Source: Halicephalobus mephisto
Lineage: Eukaryota > Nematoda > Chromadorea > Rhabditida > Panagrolaimidae
Length of the DNA: 64,000 nucleotides
Direction of reading: 5' to 3'
NCBI GenBank assembly: GCA_009193035.1
Contig: SWDT01000094.1
Coordinates: 209,078-273,077, forward strand
Made by a program: the position numbers and the translations under genes. Positions 11,495 through 24,407 of this stretch are shown piece by piece. The notes below the pieces were generated by a model. It ran no database searches. It had not been told where the DNA came from and saw only the letters and a program-made list of their open reading frames with translations. The first letter of the stretch is position 1. Each line of letters opens with the position of its first letter.

Positions 11495-12028
11495 TTTTAC
11501 ACAATGGTTTTTGTCATTTCCTGTTCCCTCATAATTGTTCACGTCCCGTGGTTATCCCGTGCTTGTAAGCGACAGTTACCTTATCAGAATAGCTAGATGC
11601 AGCTAATCTGAGGTATTCAAATCTCGTAGAAGCAACTCTAAGTTCTTCTTTTTCCTCCTTTGGTTATCGTCTGGTCGGAGTCGGCCATGAAAGCAGTATG
11701 CTGCTGAATTCCAAACATTTTGAACTGTCTTTCCATGTTATCCTATCAAATGCTGTTTGTTTTGCTAATGATAAGTTCAGTCTGGTTCTAAGTTAGGTAT
11801 CCTGTGTTTGATTCTGTTGTTCTATGCTCTATATCTTCCTTGTCTAAGCCATCTAAAGTCTCAATTGTAATCGACTCTAGACGTGAACGATGCAAAATCC
11901 CAAAAAGCAATGATGGGAGTTTTATCATCACGAATTTAAAGGATAAATTTCCCCGAATTTCGAAATAAATACCAAAGCTTTAGAGTTACATCACTCGGCA
12001 AATAACCCAAATTTAATATGTACAAAGT
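11495..12028. other. Gene-free stretch, probably repeat-derived
   Basis: Less AT-rich than most intergenic DNA here. No open frame, TIR or RNA gene could be supported. Confidence 0.4.
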
Positions 12029-13095
12029 TCAACGATGAGAAGTAGAAGCTTGTTTTCGCTCTTCTCTCTCGTGTTCCACATATCCGGGTTCATTTCTACT
12101 TATGAACGCGTAGAGAGCGGCGGCACCCATGATGATACCGCTTCCCCAGATAACTCCCTTCTCTATCAGATCTGCTTTATCAGACATCCACTCCATTCCC
12201 AAGGCGCAATAAGAGGCAAAGTGCTGACAGTTTTGCTGCAGAAAGTGGTACTCCCCTTCTCTATAACGTTCTTGAACAAGCCTCTGGGCCGTTTCGCAAA
12301 TGTCTTCTCTGGAACGTCGTTGGAGACAGTGGACCTGGGAAAAGCGATTTTATATATGAAAATTAATAAAAATGGACTCACAACAAGCCTGATTTCCTGG
12401 TTATGGAAAGTGACAAAGTCCTCAATCTTGTCGATCCTGGCATAGGCTTCTCTCTTCTCAGAAAAGACCGTAATGCCGTTAGCAGTGGATCTCTCGGTAT
12501 TTATGTGAGCAACCTTGCCGTTCCCGAGATAGATCGCTTCATGGTTAGCGAAGGGGATACTGGCGTCAAGTGTTCGCTGAATATGATCTCCTGGTTTCAA
12601 ATAAAACGCAGGATTATCGACGCAATCTGGAGGAAGTTTCCGGATACGATAAGCCACACAACTGTAATTTCATGTAAATTTTACACAAAATCTAAAACAA
12701 CTTACTCAGGGAAGATACCGTCCGAAAGCTCTTGATGAGTTCTATTTCGGTATTCTAATGCTCCTTCGAGAGTCCAATGTTGGGACTTCTCGAGTACGTC
12801 GTCCGAATGGACATCCCGCTGTCGAACAATTTCCAAATCTTGATGTTCTTCATCAACGATCAATCTTACAGCGTACCAGAATACCTAAAAATAGAGATTG
12901 ATATATAAACAATCAACAAGAAAAGGAAAAATTTACTTTGGTTGTGACTAGGACGAAATATTGACCAAAGGGTGTTCTACCCCAAAGTCTCTCCTCGCAT
13001 TCATTTCCCATCAGTTCACTCCGGAGGACTTTATCTACATGTTGGCGGAATTCCAATGGAACATCTTCAGGGGCAAGAAATTCGTGAATCTGCAT
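12029..13095 (-). CDS. LRAT/PLAAT-like acyltransferase domain protein
   Basis: Four exons on minus (13095-12937, 12884-12706, 12661-12382, 12334-12029) encode 307 aa. The LRAT domain spans about residues 133-260. It begins with LKPGDHI, followed by FANHEAIYLGNGKVAHI (His153 and His165) and NCQHFASYCALG (Cys242), so the His-His-Cys set of the LRAT branch of the NlpC/P60 superfamily is complete. A hydrophobic segment at about 266-284 (VIWGSGIIMGAAALYAFI) before a charged tail suggests C-terminal membrane anchoring, as in PLAAT phospholipid acyltransferases. The N-terminal 110 residues are not recognised. By family knowledge it could be an N-acyltransferase/phospholipase A acting at membranes, or an EGL-26-like developmental protein; the substrate cannot be read from sequence. 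The last exon is hidden in a different frame from a long open frame that runs through intron 3. Confidence 0.85.
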
Positions 13096-13525
13096 TTTCG
13101 ATAATGGTTGGAAAATAAAAATTACGAAATTCGTCAGCTGACGAATGACTAACTTCGGAAAAAGGACGTTCGTTCTCGTTTCGCCAAAAGGATTAAAGAT
13201 CTTTAATAAAATCCCGCAATAAATTTTCTTTTCATTTTTTAAATATTAGAATAATAATTTCAAAAGAAACAAGAGAGTTATAGTTGTCATATCTGTGATG
13301 GTATTTTTGAAATTTATCTTGAGATTTTTAAAAAACCTCCTTAGGGACTGACAGGAATCATCATAAATTTATAAACTTAATTGCAACAGGTTTAATTCTG
13401 CTCCGAGCGGTGTCTTAGGATATTTGAGTTCGGATTTCATGATCAATTTTGTAATAAATTGTCGAGGATAAAAAATTAGGTGTCGGGACTTGAGAAGGTG
13501 CCATGTAGGTGGTGTTCCTTAATTA

Positions 13526-13546
13526 GGTGGTCTCAGCACGACCACC
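13526..13546. other. Perfect short hairpin
   Basis: ggtggtc (13526-13532) and gaccacc (13540-13546) flank the 7-base loop tcagcac. It sits in a locally GC-rich patch about 430 bp upstream of the LRAT gene. No run of T follows and no known RNA family was recognised. Confidence 0.5.
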
Positions 13547-14952
13547 GTAGTCTACAGGGTTTACATCGTTATGTTGATTCTACGACACTTGTTCTCTTTA
13601 TTTCCTAAAATTTACCTCATTTCTTTCATTTTTGTGGGAAATTTTATAGTTGAATTAACCTAATATTTCAATTAAGAAATATGATTTTAAAAAATTTCGA
13701 AATCAACGTGAGTCGAAAGAGATAAATATCACAAAAGAACAACTTTGTACAGACTATTTTTGTTTTTTTTAAATGAATGTATTTGATTTCTGAAACGATC
13801 TAACATGGCAATTAAGTAAGAAAAAAATTTGAGGAAAATTTCGAAATTAACATGAATCATTAGGGGCAGTTGCCGCTGGGGAACAGTTGTCGTACAACTT
13901 GCTGTAATCTTTCGAACAACGGACAGCAAAACATCAGAAGATAAGAAACGAGGGATTTTACACTCCCATGATAGGTAAAAACTTTTTCTGTTTTTGTTCC
14001 GGTATCGATCGCTCCCTAAAATTTTTTAGGGATGAGCTGAATTTATTGGAAAATGAACGATTATGAAACATAACAATATGACAATCACAAATTTCCATGG
14101 AAATTACTGTCGTACTCTTTTCAGGGACTTCGTGGTAGAATCTGATTCATTGCTACTTCACTTTTGCATTGCTTATTTTAACTTTGTAATTTAAATAAAA
14201 ATTTAACTCCTTAAATCTGAAACGCCGACAGAAAAGTATCTATCGATGAAGTCGAAAATGAATAAACCCAATATCAACAACAGAAAAATTGTTAATTTCG
14301 AAATCGAAAACAGATTCAGATTCGAAATTTGGAAAATTCGAATTTGAAGATAAGATTTCAAAAAAACCGATGATTCTGAGGAAAAACAATTTCGAAGTGA
14401 TCCTATATATCTCACATTTTGTCGAAAAAGGAAAAACATGGATATAAAAACTTCGAGATGAAATCAAAGGTGTGTTAGGATGATTTCCAAATCACTTTGT
14501 TTTTTACTGTCACGAAATTCTGTACTTTTCAATTTTGCATCATTTCCTAATTTTTTACAAAGCTTAATCCCCAAATTTGAACCTTAACATCATCAACTCT
14601 ACTTTCTTAGATATTTAGATTAGAACCATCTCAAGTATAACTGTGAAACATGAAAAAAAGTAATCCGAAATTATTAGCACAGTAAAAACTACAACTATTG
14701 TGCTTATGAAATGGAATTTTTCATTGAAATATAACCCTATTTTTTATTAATTTTAAAATAACAAAAAATTATTATGAAATCGATTACAAGAGAAAAAATA
14801 GTCAAAAAACAAACATCAATACTCAAGAGATAAAATGACTTTTTTATAACCATGCGATCATACTCCAAATCGCTATTTTTTTAGTACTCATTATTTTTCC
14901 CTAAAAAATCTTGAAATCATATTGATTAAATTTTTTATTTTCTAAAGATTAA

Positions 14953-14961
14953 TTTTTTCAG
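14953..14961 (+). promoter_or_regulatory. Candidate trans-splice acceptor of the kinase gene
   Basis: TTTTTTCAG matches the nematode 3' splice consensus and ends only 7 bases before the kinase ATG at 14969. No upstream exon is evident, which favours spliced-leader addition. Confidence 0.5.
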
Positions 14962-14968
14962 TGTTATT

Positions 14969-15916
14969 ATGGAAACTGGCAATATCCTTAAAAGTCCTCT
15001 AGGAAGTTATACCATCACCAAAAAGCTCGGTCATGGAGCATTTGGCGATGTCTATCTTGCGAATTACACTCCGAATAACTCTTCCACGACCAAACAAGTA
15101 GCTGTGAAGGAAATCGCCCGTTACTGTAGTGACATGGAGAAGTGCAAGAAGGAAGGTGAGCTGATGAAGAAGATTTCTGAATCTATCAAGAGTGAACACC
15201 TCGTCAAGTACATAGATTCTTTTCTCGGAGAAGTTACCACTGGAGGATTCCTTTCACAGTGGCTTGGTCAGAAATCCCCAAGTGATGGAAATTTATTCAT
15301 TGTTATGCAGTACTGCTCTCTCGGTGACTTCAGTAATATAATCAGTGAAAAACTAAAATCGAAAAGTGAGTTTGAGAAGAAATTAATTTATAATTACATA
15401 TACCAAATCGCCGACGGGATTGATGGACTTCACCAACAGAAAATTGTTCATCGTGACTTAAAGCCACCCAACATTCTGGTGAATTGGGAAGGAGGAAAGG
15501 AAGTCCTCAAAATTTCGGATTTCGGTTTGGCTAAGTTGAGGGACCAAGCAACTGTAATGGCGAATTACCCGAAACGATACGGAACTCCTATATACATGGC
15601 TCCAGAACAAGACAGAGGCGAACCATGTAGGTTTTCCGTCGATGTCTGGGCCATTGGCATCATCTTCTACGAACTATGTACCACTCCGAAGAATATACTC
15701 CATGAATTCCGCAATATCCGTGAGAAAGTTAACAAAGATCAAACAGTAACCTTACCACAACGATTTCCAACAGAGGTAATTTATTCCAAATATGAATACA
15801 TTTCCTAAAACTAAAATTTTCAGGACAACAACTGGCTGAGTAAGATGATTGCAAAGGATCCAACTAAACGAATAAATTCTACTGGTGTTAAAAAAGAAGC
15901 AAATAGCAGAAAATGA
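14969..15916 (+). CDS. Ser/Thr protein kinase, single catalytic domain
   Basis: Two exons (14969-15775, 15824-15916; phase 0, 48-nt intron) encode 299 aa, almost entirely kinase domain. All key elements are present: glycine loop GHGAFGDVY (21-29), VAVKEI with Lys47, HRDLKPPN with catalytic Asp163, DFG Asp184, GTPIYMAPE (206-213), DVWAIGIIFYEL, and the final Arg in DPTKRI. HRDLKPPN rather than HRDLKxxN and the short C-terminus are minor oddities. An insertion of about 20 residues (GEVTTGGFLSQWLGQKSPSD) lies in the N-lobe before LFIVMQYC. It is predicted to be active and cytoplasmic. The subfamily is not clear; ULK- or NEK-like groups and nematode-specific expansions are all possible. Confidence 0.88.
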
Positions 15917-16883
15917 CCAAACATCCTTTGTGCTCCAATCACATCCAATTCTCACACGATTTAATATTCTTCGGTAATTTAAAACATTTCCAATTGAGTC
16001 TCCACTACACACAAAAACGAGTACATGGTATACAACATACCGATACATTAAACCAAATCTAATATATCATATACATGGTATACTATGTATCGATACATTA
16101 AGTTGGTATCGGTACGTTGTATTTAATGTATCTGATACATTAAATCTGGTTTAATGTACCCTTTTTCGTGTGCACTAAGCACACTCAATCTTTTTAAAAA
16201 TATATTTTTATCTTTCTAGTTTTCGGCTATCAATATCTTTTGTTTCAAATTTGAAGCCTTTTATCATCAGTATTATTATTGTTGTTAATAAAAATAATTT
16301 TAAAAAATTTGCAAAAATCCCAAAGATCATTAGATCCTCGATGCACTTGGAATGATAGATTTTTTAAAGTTAATGATCTGTCATCCGAGTTCAATTTTGG
16401 AAAACTTGTATCCGTAATTTTATAAGTATAATCTGATCTTGAATCATGATAATGTGAAAAAGGAGGACAAAGTTCAACCTCTCTAACGATCCATACAGAA
16501 TCTAAGATGTCATTCAAAGCTTAAAATAGTTTAACCAATGTGTTTAAGTCGAAAAATATCCTTATATTCTGTCTCAACTATTATAAAAAATGTCAAAGGT
16601 AGTTTGAAAGAGCCATACAGTAGGAACTACTAACTTTAACGTTTGTGAAACGAAATCTTTCATCAAAGATGAACCTTTTTTACTAAAATCCAGTTATAAA
16701 ATTCTCTTTCATTTTGGAATTCCGAGATCACTTTAATAAAAAACAAACTTTGATTTTGTGTCAAACTAGACTACATCCCAAAAACTTAATTTTCTAATTT
16801 GCACAAAATTAAATGCTTTATTGATTTTCAATAAAATTATAATTTTGCAATAAGTGGAATTACATAGTTATTTATTTTAATTA
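15917..16883. other. Intergenic, contains a TIR element
   Basis: Apart from the repeat at 16006-16174 nothing is recognised. The neighbouring genes are convergent here. Confidence 0.5.
16006..16174. repeat. TIR element, family T1 (MITE-like)
   Basis: Ends are tacacacaaaaacgagtaca on the left and the complement of gtaccctttttcgtgtgca on the right. The interior is made of gatacattaa/ttaatgtatc words that fold on themselves. Related copies or arrays lie at 20440-20576 and 43490-44178, with fragments near 35590-35670 and 47870-47930. No coding capacity. Confidence 0.7.
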
Positions 16884-19517
16884 CTATTCTTCTTCAAGAG
16901 CTTCTGTAATTTCTTCAGCAAGTTTCTCGAGTTTGATTTTTCTTTTAATCGACTTTATTAATTGTTTTTTATATTGATTTTGCAAAAAAATAACTTTTTC
17001 TGCCAATATATCCAACCATTTTAGGGGATTCTCTTCATCGAAGCTGTCGTTGAGAGGATATTGCAGCTCTTCACTTTTCTTGGAGCCTATGATGAAGGGG
17101 ATGTTGGAATGACGGAAACAAGGTGAAAAATAATTCACATCCGCATTACTATCTATCACATAACCGACATATCTCTCTGAACAAGCGGCACACAAACTTG
17201 TGTCTTTACAGTAACCGTAGGAATCAATCTTTTGCTGGAAATTTTCGGTCAATGAGTCATAACTGTCGAAAAATTTCGGACAAGGCATAGTCCACAACTT
17301 GAGCAGATTCCAGAATTTTGATCCAAATCTCGTGTTAATTTCGTCGAACGGCATCTGAACAGGATTATTGACGGGATTTGAAAAGTACACAATGACAGTG
17401 AAAACGTCAACATTGAAAGTCACAACATTGGTTTTCATTTTCCCCAGACAAGAACCTCGTGAAACGAGTACAGTCCACTGCTTACCGTAATCATAGTTCT
17501 CGAGGAGATTTTCGTAAATGAAACGAGTTAAGTTTCTGATACAAGTGAGGTCTACAGTATGTGTCTTCTCATGATCACTGTCAATGAACATCATCCGATC
17601 CCATCCACCGCTTTCAGTCGGTGCACAATCGCGAATACCTTTCTAAATTAATTAGTATTTTAAAAATATTCTGAAAAAGTTTAACCATTGATGTACTCAA
17701 TTTTTGATATTCGTTTTAAAAAATAAAAAGTACTTTTTTACTGTTTTTGTTTCGAAAACTACGGATTTCTAAGACTAATTTCAAAATTGCATCTACAGTA
17801 TGATTTATTATTTTGGAAATATTGACTGTAACTTGGTTTATTGCACAGTAATAGGGGAGCATTTTACACTTCCGAAAGTATTTGAGTAAGACCTATAATT
17901 CCAATTATTGATAAATTTCCTACAAGTTCTGATTTAACAATTACAACGAAAAAAGGTGAATTTTTAATAAAAATAATTTGATTTCGTATTGTGAAAAACT
18001 TATTCCCACCATCATTTATGAAGTGGAAGTTATAAAAATCTGTAATAACTTATACTGTAGATCTCATTAAGAGGAGTCTAACAATGTACAGTACTTTTTT
18101 GTTATTATATCATAACGTACATTTTTTTTCGAATCTCGTAGCTATCGTCTGGATGTGATCAACAACCTTAAATCCACAGAGCCAATACTTTGCTGCGAGT
18201 GCCACTGCATATAATTATCCAGAGGGTTCATGCCTAGTTTTACAGCCCTTAGCAGGAAGCTAACCTACTAGTGTAGGATTATAACGCACATTACAATTCA
18301 TAATTTCTATGTCATACTGTAATTCATAGAAGATCATCAAATTCTAAAATGAAATTTGACTTTTACGCAGCAAATCGTGACTTGGATATAAATCCAATGT
18401 ACTTTTAAGAACCAACTTGGAAATCCATATCTTAGAGCAATGATAATAAAATTCGAAAAATTACTTTTTGCATAAATCAATATTGAAAAAGTTACCGTAA
18501 AAATACTTCAATATGTGTAAATAAAATGAAGAAAAACTTACGTGATCTACGGTAGGACATTGTGTTGTGTAGAAGGAGTTTCGACTCCAATTGAATGCTT
18601 CTTCGTGGAAACATTCCGGAAACGTAAGTTCCTTGATGTGTTCCATGATGGCATCTGAAGTTAGCAAATTCGGGATTTCTTTTCTCTGCTCTCTAATCAG
18701 GTGGATAATCACTTTCGCAATTTCATCCACGTGTTTGACGTTGAATTCAGATTTGTTCGTAGAAAAAGCTCGACAAATCCCATGTGCAATCACTAGTTCG
18801 ATTACAGTACCTTGGAGTTTCTTCATCAATAAATTTGCATATTTCGATTTGAAATTGAACTTCTTTAGCTGTTTATAGTACGTTGAATCTTGTTTGTCCA
18901 ATTTGTACTTGAGATTCAGGAGGATACTGAAAGGATGGTTTTGATCGCAAACCTTCTTCAGATCAGTCAAAGCGTCTTCAGAAGGATGACGAAAGAAGAG
19001 TTCTATTGAGTGGAACAGTGTATAGGTTGGTATATCCACGTCCTGAATATCGTACTATTACGAAAAATTAAAAAACCTTGTTATGAAGTTCCAAAATTTT
19101 CTGAAATTTCTAAAACTTTTGTCTTCAGAACTGCCCTAGAAGTTTTTACTGAATTTTGGAACATTTTAAAAACTTCTATCAAATTTACGACTTCAGAATC
19201 TTCTATTCTATTTCGAAAAACTATTATCTTCTGCAAAATCATTGACCATCTTAAAATCAAACCTTTTCATAGTCTCCTTTCAAAGCTGACTTTGGGATAT
19301 CACGTATACTGTAGGGGAATTCCCTCTTGAGATCACGAATGACTTCATTAATTGTAGGAACAACTTGTTCTCTAAAATACATTTCGTAGGCAGAATACGT
19401 CCTCCCCAATGTTTCGAAAGGTAACATCAGTTCTTCAGTTATGGCAAATGCTGACGATGAAGCAGCAGATAATCCGACGTAAAAAGCAAAAATCTCAAGA
19501 TGATGTAGAAGTCTCAT
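16884..19517 (-). CDS. Secreted protein, unrecognised
   Basis: Three exons on minus (19517-19263, 19042-18542, 17642-16884; all phase 0) encode 504 aa. The first about 25 residues (MRLLHHLEIFAFYVGLSAASSSAFA) form a signal peptide. The middle part is helical and charged with few cysteines. The C-terminal 250 residues hold several Cys, including CKDTSLCAACSERYVGYV, and the protein ends in a Lys/Glu-rich helix. No enzyme motif or known domain was recognised, and no membrane segment follows the signal. The second intron (about 0.9 kb) is long for this region and contains a moderately GC-rich piece at 18130-18270 that may be an old insertion. It is probably a nematode-restricted extracellular protein. 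Confidence 0.8.
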
Positions 19518-21996
19518 TTTGACACTAGGTGCTTTTACGATAAAAATACCGTCTTATATATCTAGAAAAAACCGCACCATAAAGAATTATCAGACTTTTG
19601 AGGTAAATAAATATTGAAAATCCTTGCGTGAACATTACTGATAAAAATGTACTTAAGTAAACCGTTTTCACTAATTATAATCAGAGGGCATATTTAAGGC
19701 GTTTGGAAGATAGGATATTATGAAATTCTTTATATGGAAATAGTTATCAAAGTTTTAAGTTTAAGTAGCGTAATTCGATTGTAATGAATCACGTAGTCAT
19801 AGATAATCTTCTCAGGGTCATAATTGAACACACTGATTTCTTCACGTTGAAAACAAAGGGATTAAACGTTTAACTATTAATTATTCCATTTTCAAAACCT
19901 CTAAGAGCTTCGTCAAAAGTGGAATGTATTTGTATTAATTTTAACTTTTTTAGATTAACTTTAATTCTCTCAGTAAAATTCACCTTTTTGACAACTTCGA
20001 GATCGGAAAACGAAAAATATGTTTTAAAAGAATTGGTGGTCTTTATATGCTTTAAAGTAATAAGATATACCATAAATAACATCATTAAAGCATGTGTTAC
20101 TGTACCTTTCTAAATTCATGATTTGTTTTCTATCTTATAAATAATCTTGGAATTTCTCTTTTTAACAACACTTGGATTTTTAGAATATAAGGATAACTTT
20201 ACTCGGTACAGTAATCTTTTTGAAATAAAAAGATGCACAATCAAAAAATGTTTGTTTCTATTATGAAAATTAATTTTTTAAAATGACGCAGAAATTCGGT
20301 TTTTATAAAATTTGCCCATGAGAATTTCTATATTCTCTGATTTTTAAAATAATAATAGAACACAATGGATCACACATTGAAATAAGACATATTAGTATCT
20401 TCAAAATTTACAGACAAAAAATGAGTAAAGTATATAATGCATGAATAAATAAAAACAGTTCTGATGTATTGGATATATTATATTCAATGTATCGAGATAT
20501 TAAGCCAATATCGTTGTATTGTATTTAATGCGTCCGATACATTAGAACCGTTTTAATATACTTTTTTGTGCGTAGGAATCCATCAATTTTAAAATATCCC
20601 TCAGTTGTATCAAGAGAATTTTTGGGACTAGATATGAGAGTATTAGGATATAATAAGTAAAAATCAGTCAGATTTAATATATGAACATGAGTTAAGACAC
20701 TTAATAAAAGATCGAAATGACAATTGGAAAGAAAGTTCTTTGGTTGTCTATTTAAGGAAGCTATTATCATGAGGTAATATCAAATTATAAGTTTTTGCAA
20801 TTGTTATACATAAATGTTTTTCCTTAATGGGAGCTCCAGTGATCCGAAAGATTTTTGATTCGATTGAATATTGCAAATTCTTACTGTATTGGCTTTTTCT
20901 GACAACATATTATTTCCTTTGACGTACAGCTGAGATAAGAGGAAGATTGAGACTAGGGGAAAACAGTTGATTGAGCACTTTTAGACATCGGTTGACTGAG
21001 CAGTTCTTGTGATTGTATGTATTTTGATATAATCATTTAACCTCCATACTTCGCGTCTGTCCATTCTCCTCTGCTCCTAATTTCTGATTATCGATCGTTA
21101 TATTCTCAATTGTAAATACAAAGATAATCATTCCGTCCTTCCTCTAATTTTAATCGTGTATTGAAAAAATTTAAAATTCACATAAACAAGATGTCAGCAA
21201 ACATTCGCTGATTGACCAGATTATTTGTTTTCAATGAATGTCCGATTAAGGAACTAAGAAAGTTTGTTCCCAAGGGATTGGCTCTTATAAAAAGTTACGT
21301 TAATCCTTTAAATTTACCTTGTATAATTACAACATTTAAAGAATGAATGAAGATTTACAAATAAATTCAAAACTACGAGGAATATCAGTTGTAGAAATTT
21401 ATGTTGTGAACTTTAATAAAACTTGATTAAAAATTAACAAGAACAATGTTTTTAATCACGAAAATATTAGTAATAATCCATCAAGAAACTAAAAATGAAT
21501 CAAAACTAAGTATAAACAATATAAAGTAGAAATCAATGGTATTTTAGTTATCTGAATAATTTGAACATTATAAGATTCTAAAATATTGAATATGCTAGAA
21601 CCTTATTCAAATTTATTTATATCACTTAATATACACTGGTTAGACAAAAACCACATAAGTTTAATTTTATATAGATTGCCCTAAGTTTATTACACATTCG
21701 ACAACCATTATTGAAGAACTTAATGTTGCATGATCATGTTTATTACCCAAGTCATTTGAGATCACTATTCAGAGTCAAGTTAATTTTAAAAAATGACAGA
21801 CAAACATGACGTTATGGAAGAAGTAAATACATGGTGTCTAGATATTTTAACTTTCTACTTTTTGCGCTCAATAAAAAAGATATATCTATCCAGTAATTTT
21901 CCGTAGATTGTTATCCAGATCACAGCTTTTGATTAGCTGTACAGAGTTTAAACACAATTGTTTCTTGCTACTCCAGAGTGTCAATATTTTCGGATA
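19518..21996. other. 2.5-kb intergenic region
   Basis: No gene could be supported. Open frames at 19870-20113 and 20525-20770 are short, AT-driven and lack splice partners. A T1-type repeat sits at 20440-20576. Confidence 0.5.
20440..20576. repeat. Degenerate T1 TIR element
   Basis: Contains gtatcgagatattaagccaa and ttaatgcgtccgatacatta followed by cttttttgtgcg, matching the interior and right end of the element at 16006-16174. The left terminus is poorly preserved. Confidence 0.55.
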
Positions 21997-22945
21997 ATGC
22001 TTGTTCGCCAATTTAAGCCTTCCTATGTTATTAACATTGGAGTATTAATATTCGTCTTTTGGATCTTATCATATCTGAATTCATTTGTTCATGATGATCT
22101 TCCATTAGTTACTCGAGCTGAGTTCGATGTTATTAAAAGTTTTAGAAATTGCACACATTTCGGTTATGAAAAATCGTCTACAGATTCCGACTACTTTAGG
22201 TATTTTGAAAACTGCTTAAATGTCATGCCGGAAGAGAAATTCGAATCTTTTGATATGGGCAGATTTGATGAGAAGAAGATCTTCCTTCCGATGAGACCAG
22301 AGCACAATGAACATGACTGTGTTTGGCTTACTGTAGGTATTGGAGGAGATGATCAGGTGGAAAGACAGTTCAAGCTAAAGTATCCTGGATGCAGAATGTT
22401 CGGAGTTGAAGCCAGTCCAGATCAGTATGCTGGATTTGGAAACCTTGGACAAGTTATTCCTCATGCAGTTGGTGAGTTCTTCGACAAGTTCAACTAAATA
22501 GGTAGAAATTACAGGAGTAGAACAAGGAAGTTTCATGTTGATTGTTCGCGAAAACGGGAAATATCACGGAGAATATCACGAAAAAAACATCACAGTCTTG
22601 CCCTTCTATCAACTACTGGATTTTTATGTCGGCCAGAGACTAGTCCATTATATGACCATAGACATTGAGGGATTTGAGTACTCCATCCTCGATGAAATCC
22701 TTCCAGGAAAGAAACTAGCCCTTCAAGGAATAACCTTCTGTCAAATTGATGCAGAACTCCATAACGTCAAACTGAATAACTATGACTCAATTGCAGACTT
22801 TGTTCGGCAATTCTTAACCCCTGATTCTCCTTACTTACCTATTTATTATTCATTATTCCTGAAAAAGCACCACAAATTAACTTTTATCAATACTAAACAC
22901 CATGAATGTCAGAAAATGTTTGACATGACGGAATATCTAAAGTGA
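21997..22945 (+). CDS. Membrane-anchored FkbM-type methyltransferase, copy 1
   Basis: Two exons (21997-22471, 22515-22945; phase 1, 43-nt intron) encode 301 aa. A short basic N-terminus is followed by one hydrophobic helix (about residues 10-28, VINIGVLIFVFWILSYL), giving a type II membrane layout. The FkbM fold is shown by the SAM-binding motif WLTVGIGGDD, followed by FKLKYPGC and GVEASPDQYAGF with an acidic residue after strand 2, and by YMTIDIEGFEYSIL, the D-x-E-G signature. Family members methylate small molecules or glycans; the substrate here is unknown. The ATG at 21997 was preferred because the upstream in-frame codon at 21958 is TTG and would place polar residues before the anchor. 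A second copy lies 1.5 kb downstream. Confidence 0.87.
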
Positions 22946-24407
22946 TTTTATTGCGTCGTTCAAATAAATCTCCTCTTTTGATCTGTTTTTTGATTGAAAA
23001 TACCATGTTTCAAGTTTCAACTGCCAACTTGATATTCATAGTTGAGTAGATATCGTTGAAAATGGAGATTGAACACTTTAAAAGTTGTTATTTTCGAATT
23101 CCATAAAACAAGATTAGTGGTGGATTTTGTCACTATCACAATTCAGAAAAAATATCGAAATCTATTATTTTCAAAATAAACAAAATTTAACAATTATTTT
23201 TGAAAACGCTTTTCACGGAACTTCCGATATAATTTTACTCTCAGTAATGATATATGGGTTCGACTCTATACTACTATTACCTACAAATACACAGCCAAAG
23301 CTTGTTATAACACTTTCTTCAGAAATCACAACAATACTAGTATTTTATTTTGTAGCCATTCTAATAATTCCAACAAATCTAGTAGATGACAGTTAAGTTG
23401 AAGATCTGATTGACAATTAAGACACAAAATTTTGGAACGCCAGTTCTTCTGAATTGGACGGTTTGAAACAAATGTAAAAACATACGAAGATATGCTATAA
23501 ATCAACAATATTGTTCTCTCTAGTAGAATCTATTCTGGTGGTGATAGAGTATATATCTTTGTCAGTTTTGGAAATTAGCAAGTCTTCAAGAACAATTCTG
23601 AAAAAACTACTGTTCCACAAAAAACATTAAAATCAGAGACATTTTCGTTTAAGGATCCCAAATAAAATACAAAACTAGGAATTTAGAACAGTAAACCAGA
23701 AAATTAGAATATATACTTTACTAAAACAATACTATTTGAAAGTAATTTCGATTTCTTTTCGAAATAATTAATGTACACTTTGCTCATGTCATTCATGATT
23801 TTTTTGATTTCGTTGTCATTCACGAATTAAAGTTTATCTAGCTAAATCTTCAATTAAAATGTAGGAATATGTTTGTAAAAAATTAATTAACAAATTGGAA
23901 AAACTGTTTTTGTTGAATTTTCCCGACGTCAATTAAAGTAGCACAAAGAACACAAATGAAATCACATCTTTCAAAAAGCGATTTATCTTTCTTTAGATCT
24001 ACGACAACATTTAAAATAATTTCTTTTCTTTCATCTCATTCTCCGATATTAGGGATCCAATCCATATATTATTTTGTAAACTTTGAGTGTTTTTCAATAA
24101 TCATCTATCGTAATTTTTTAGTTTTTTTAGAATTTTACCAGAAGATTTTGGAATTTTTTTTGCAAGAATTACCTTTTTTCAATTTGAACATACACAAAAA
24201 ATCTTTCCATAATTGAAACCAGAATCCGAAATAAGGCAATTTAATGACCAATCTCCGTCCAAAATCATATTCTTTGTTTTCTATTTGTAAGATGGATCAA
24301 TATCTCTAGGCAGTCCTGATAATATCACATAAATAATAATATCCAAATAGCAAAATAAAAAGAATTAGAATTTCCGAATTTGATATTTCTAGTGTTATTT
24401 TTGAATA
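22946..24407. other. Intergenic between FkbM copies
   Basis: No gene is seen. An AATAAA word near 22962 could end copy 1. A TGATAA (GATA-factor-like) word lies at 24318-24323. At 24386-24392 tttctag precedes the ATG of copy 2 by 15 bases and may be a trans-splice acceptor. Confidence 0.45.

Larger units (their letters stand above)
13096..14968. other. Intergenic region between divergent genes
   Basis: No gene is recognised in this 1.9-kb divergent spacer between the LRAT gene (minus) and the kinase (plus). It contains a perfect 7-bp hairpin at 13526-13546. Small minus-strand open frames at 13.7-14.4 kb look random. Confidence 0.5.

Noticed and set aside
12166..12657. Long minus-strand frame reading through LRAT intron 3
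   Set aside because: The frame is open by chance through the intron; the true exon 4 is in another frame, shown by NCQHFASYCALG.
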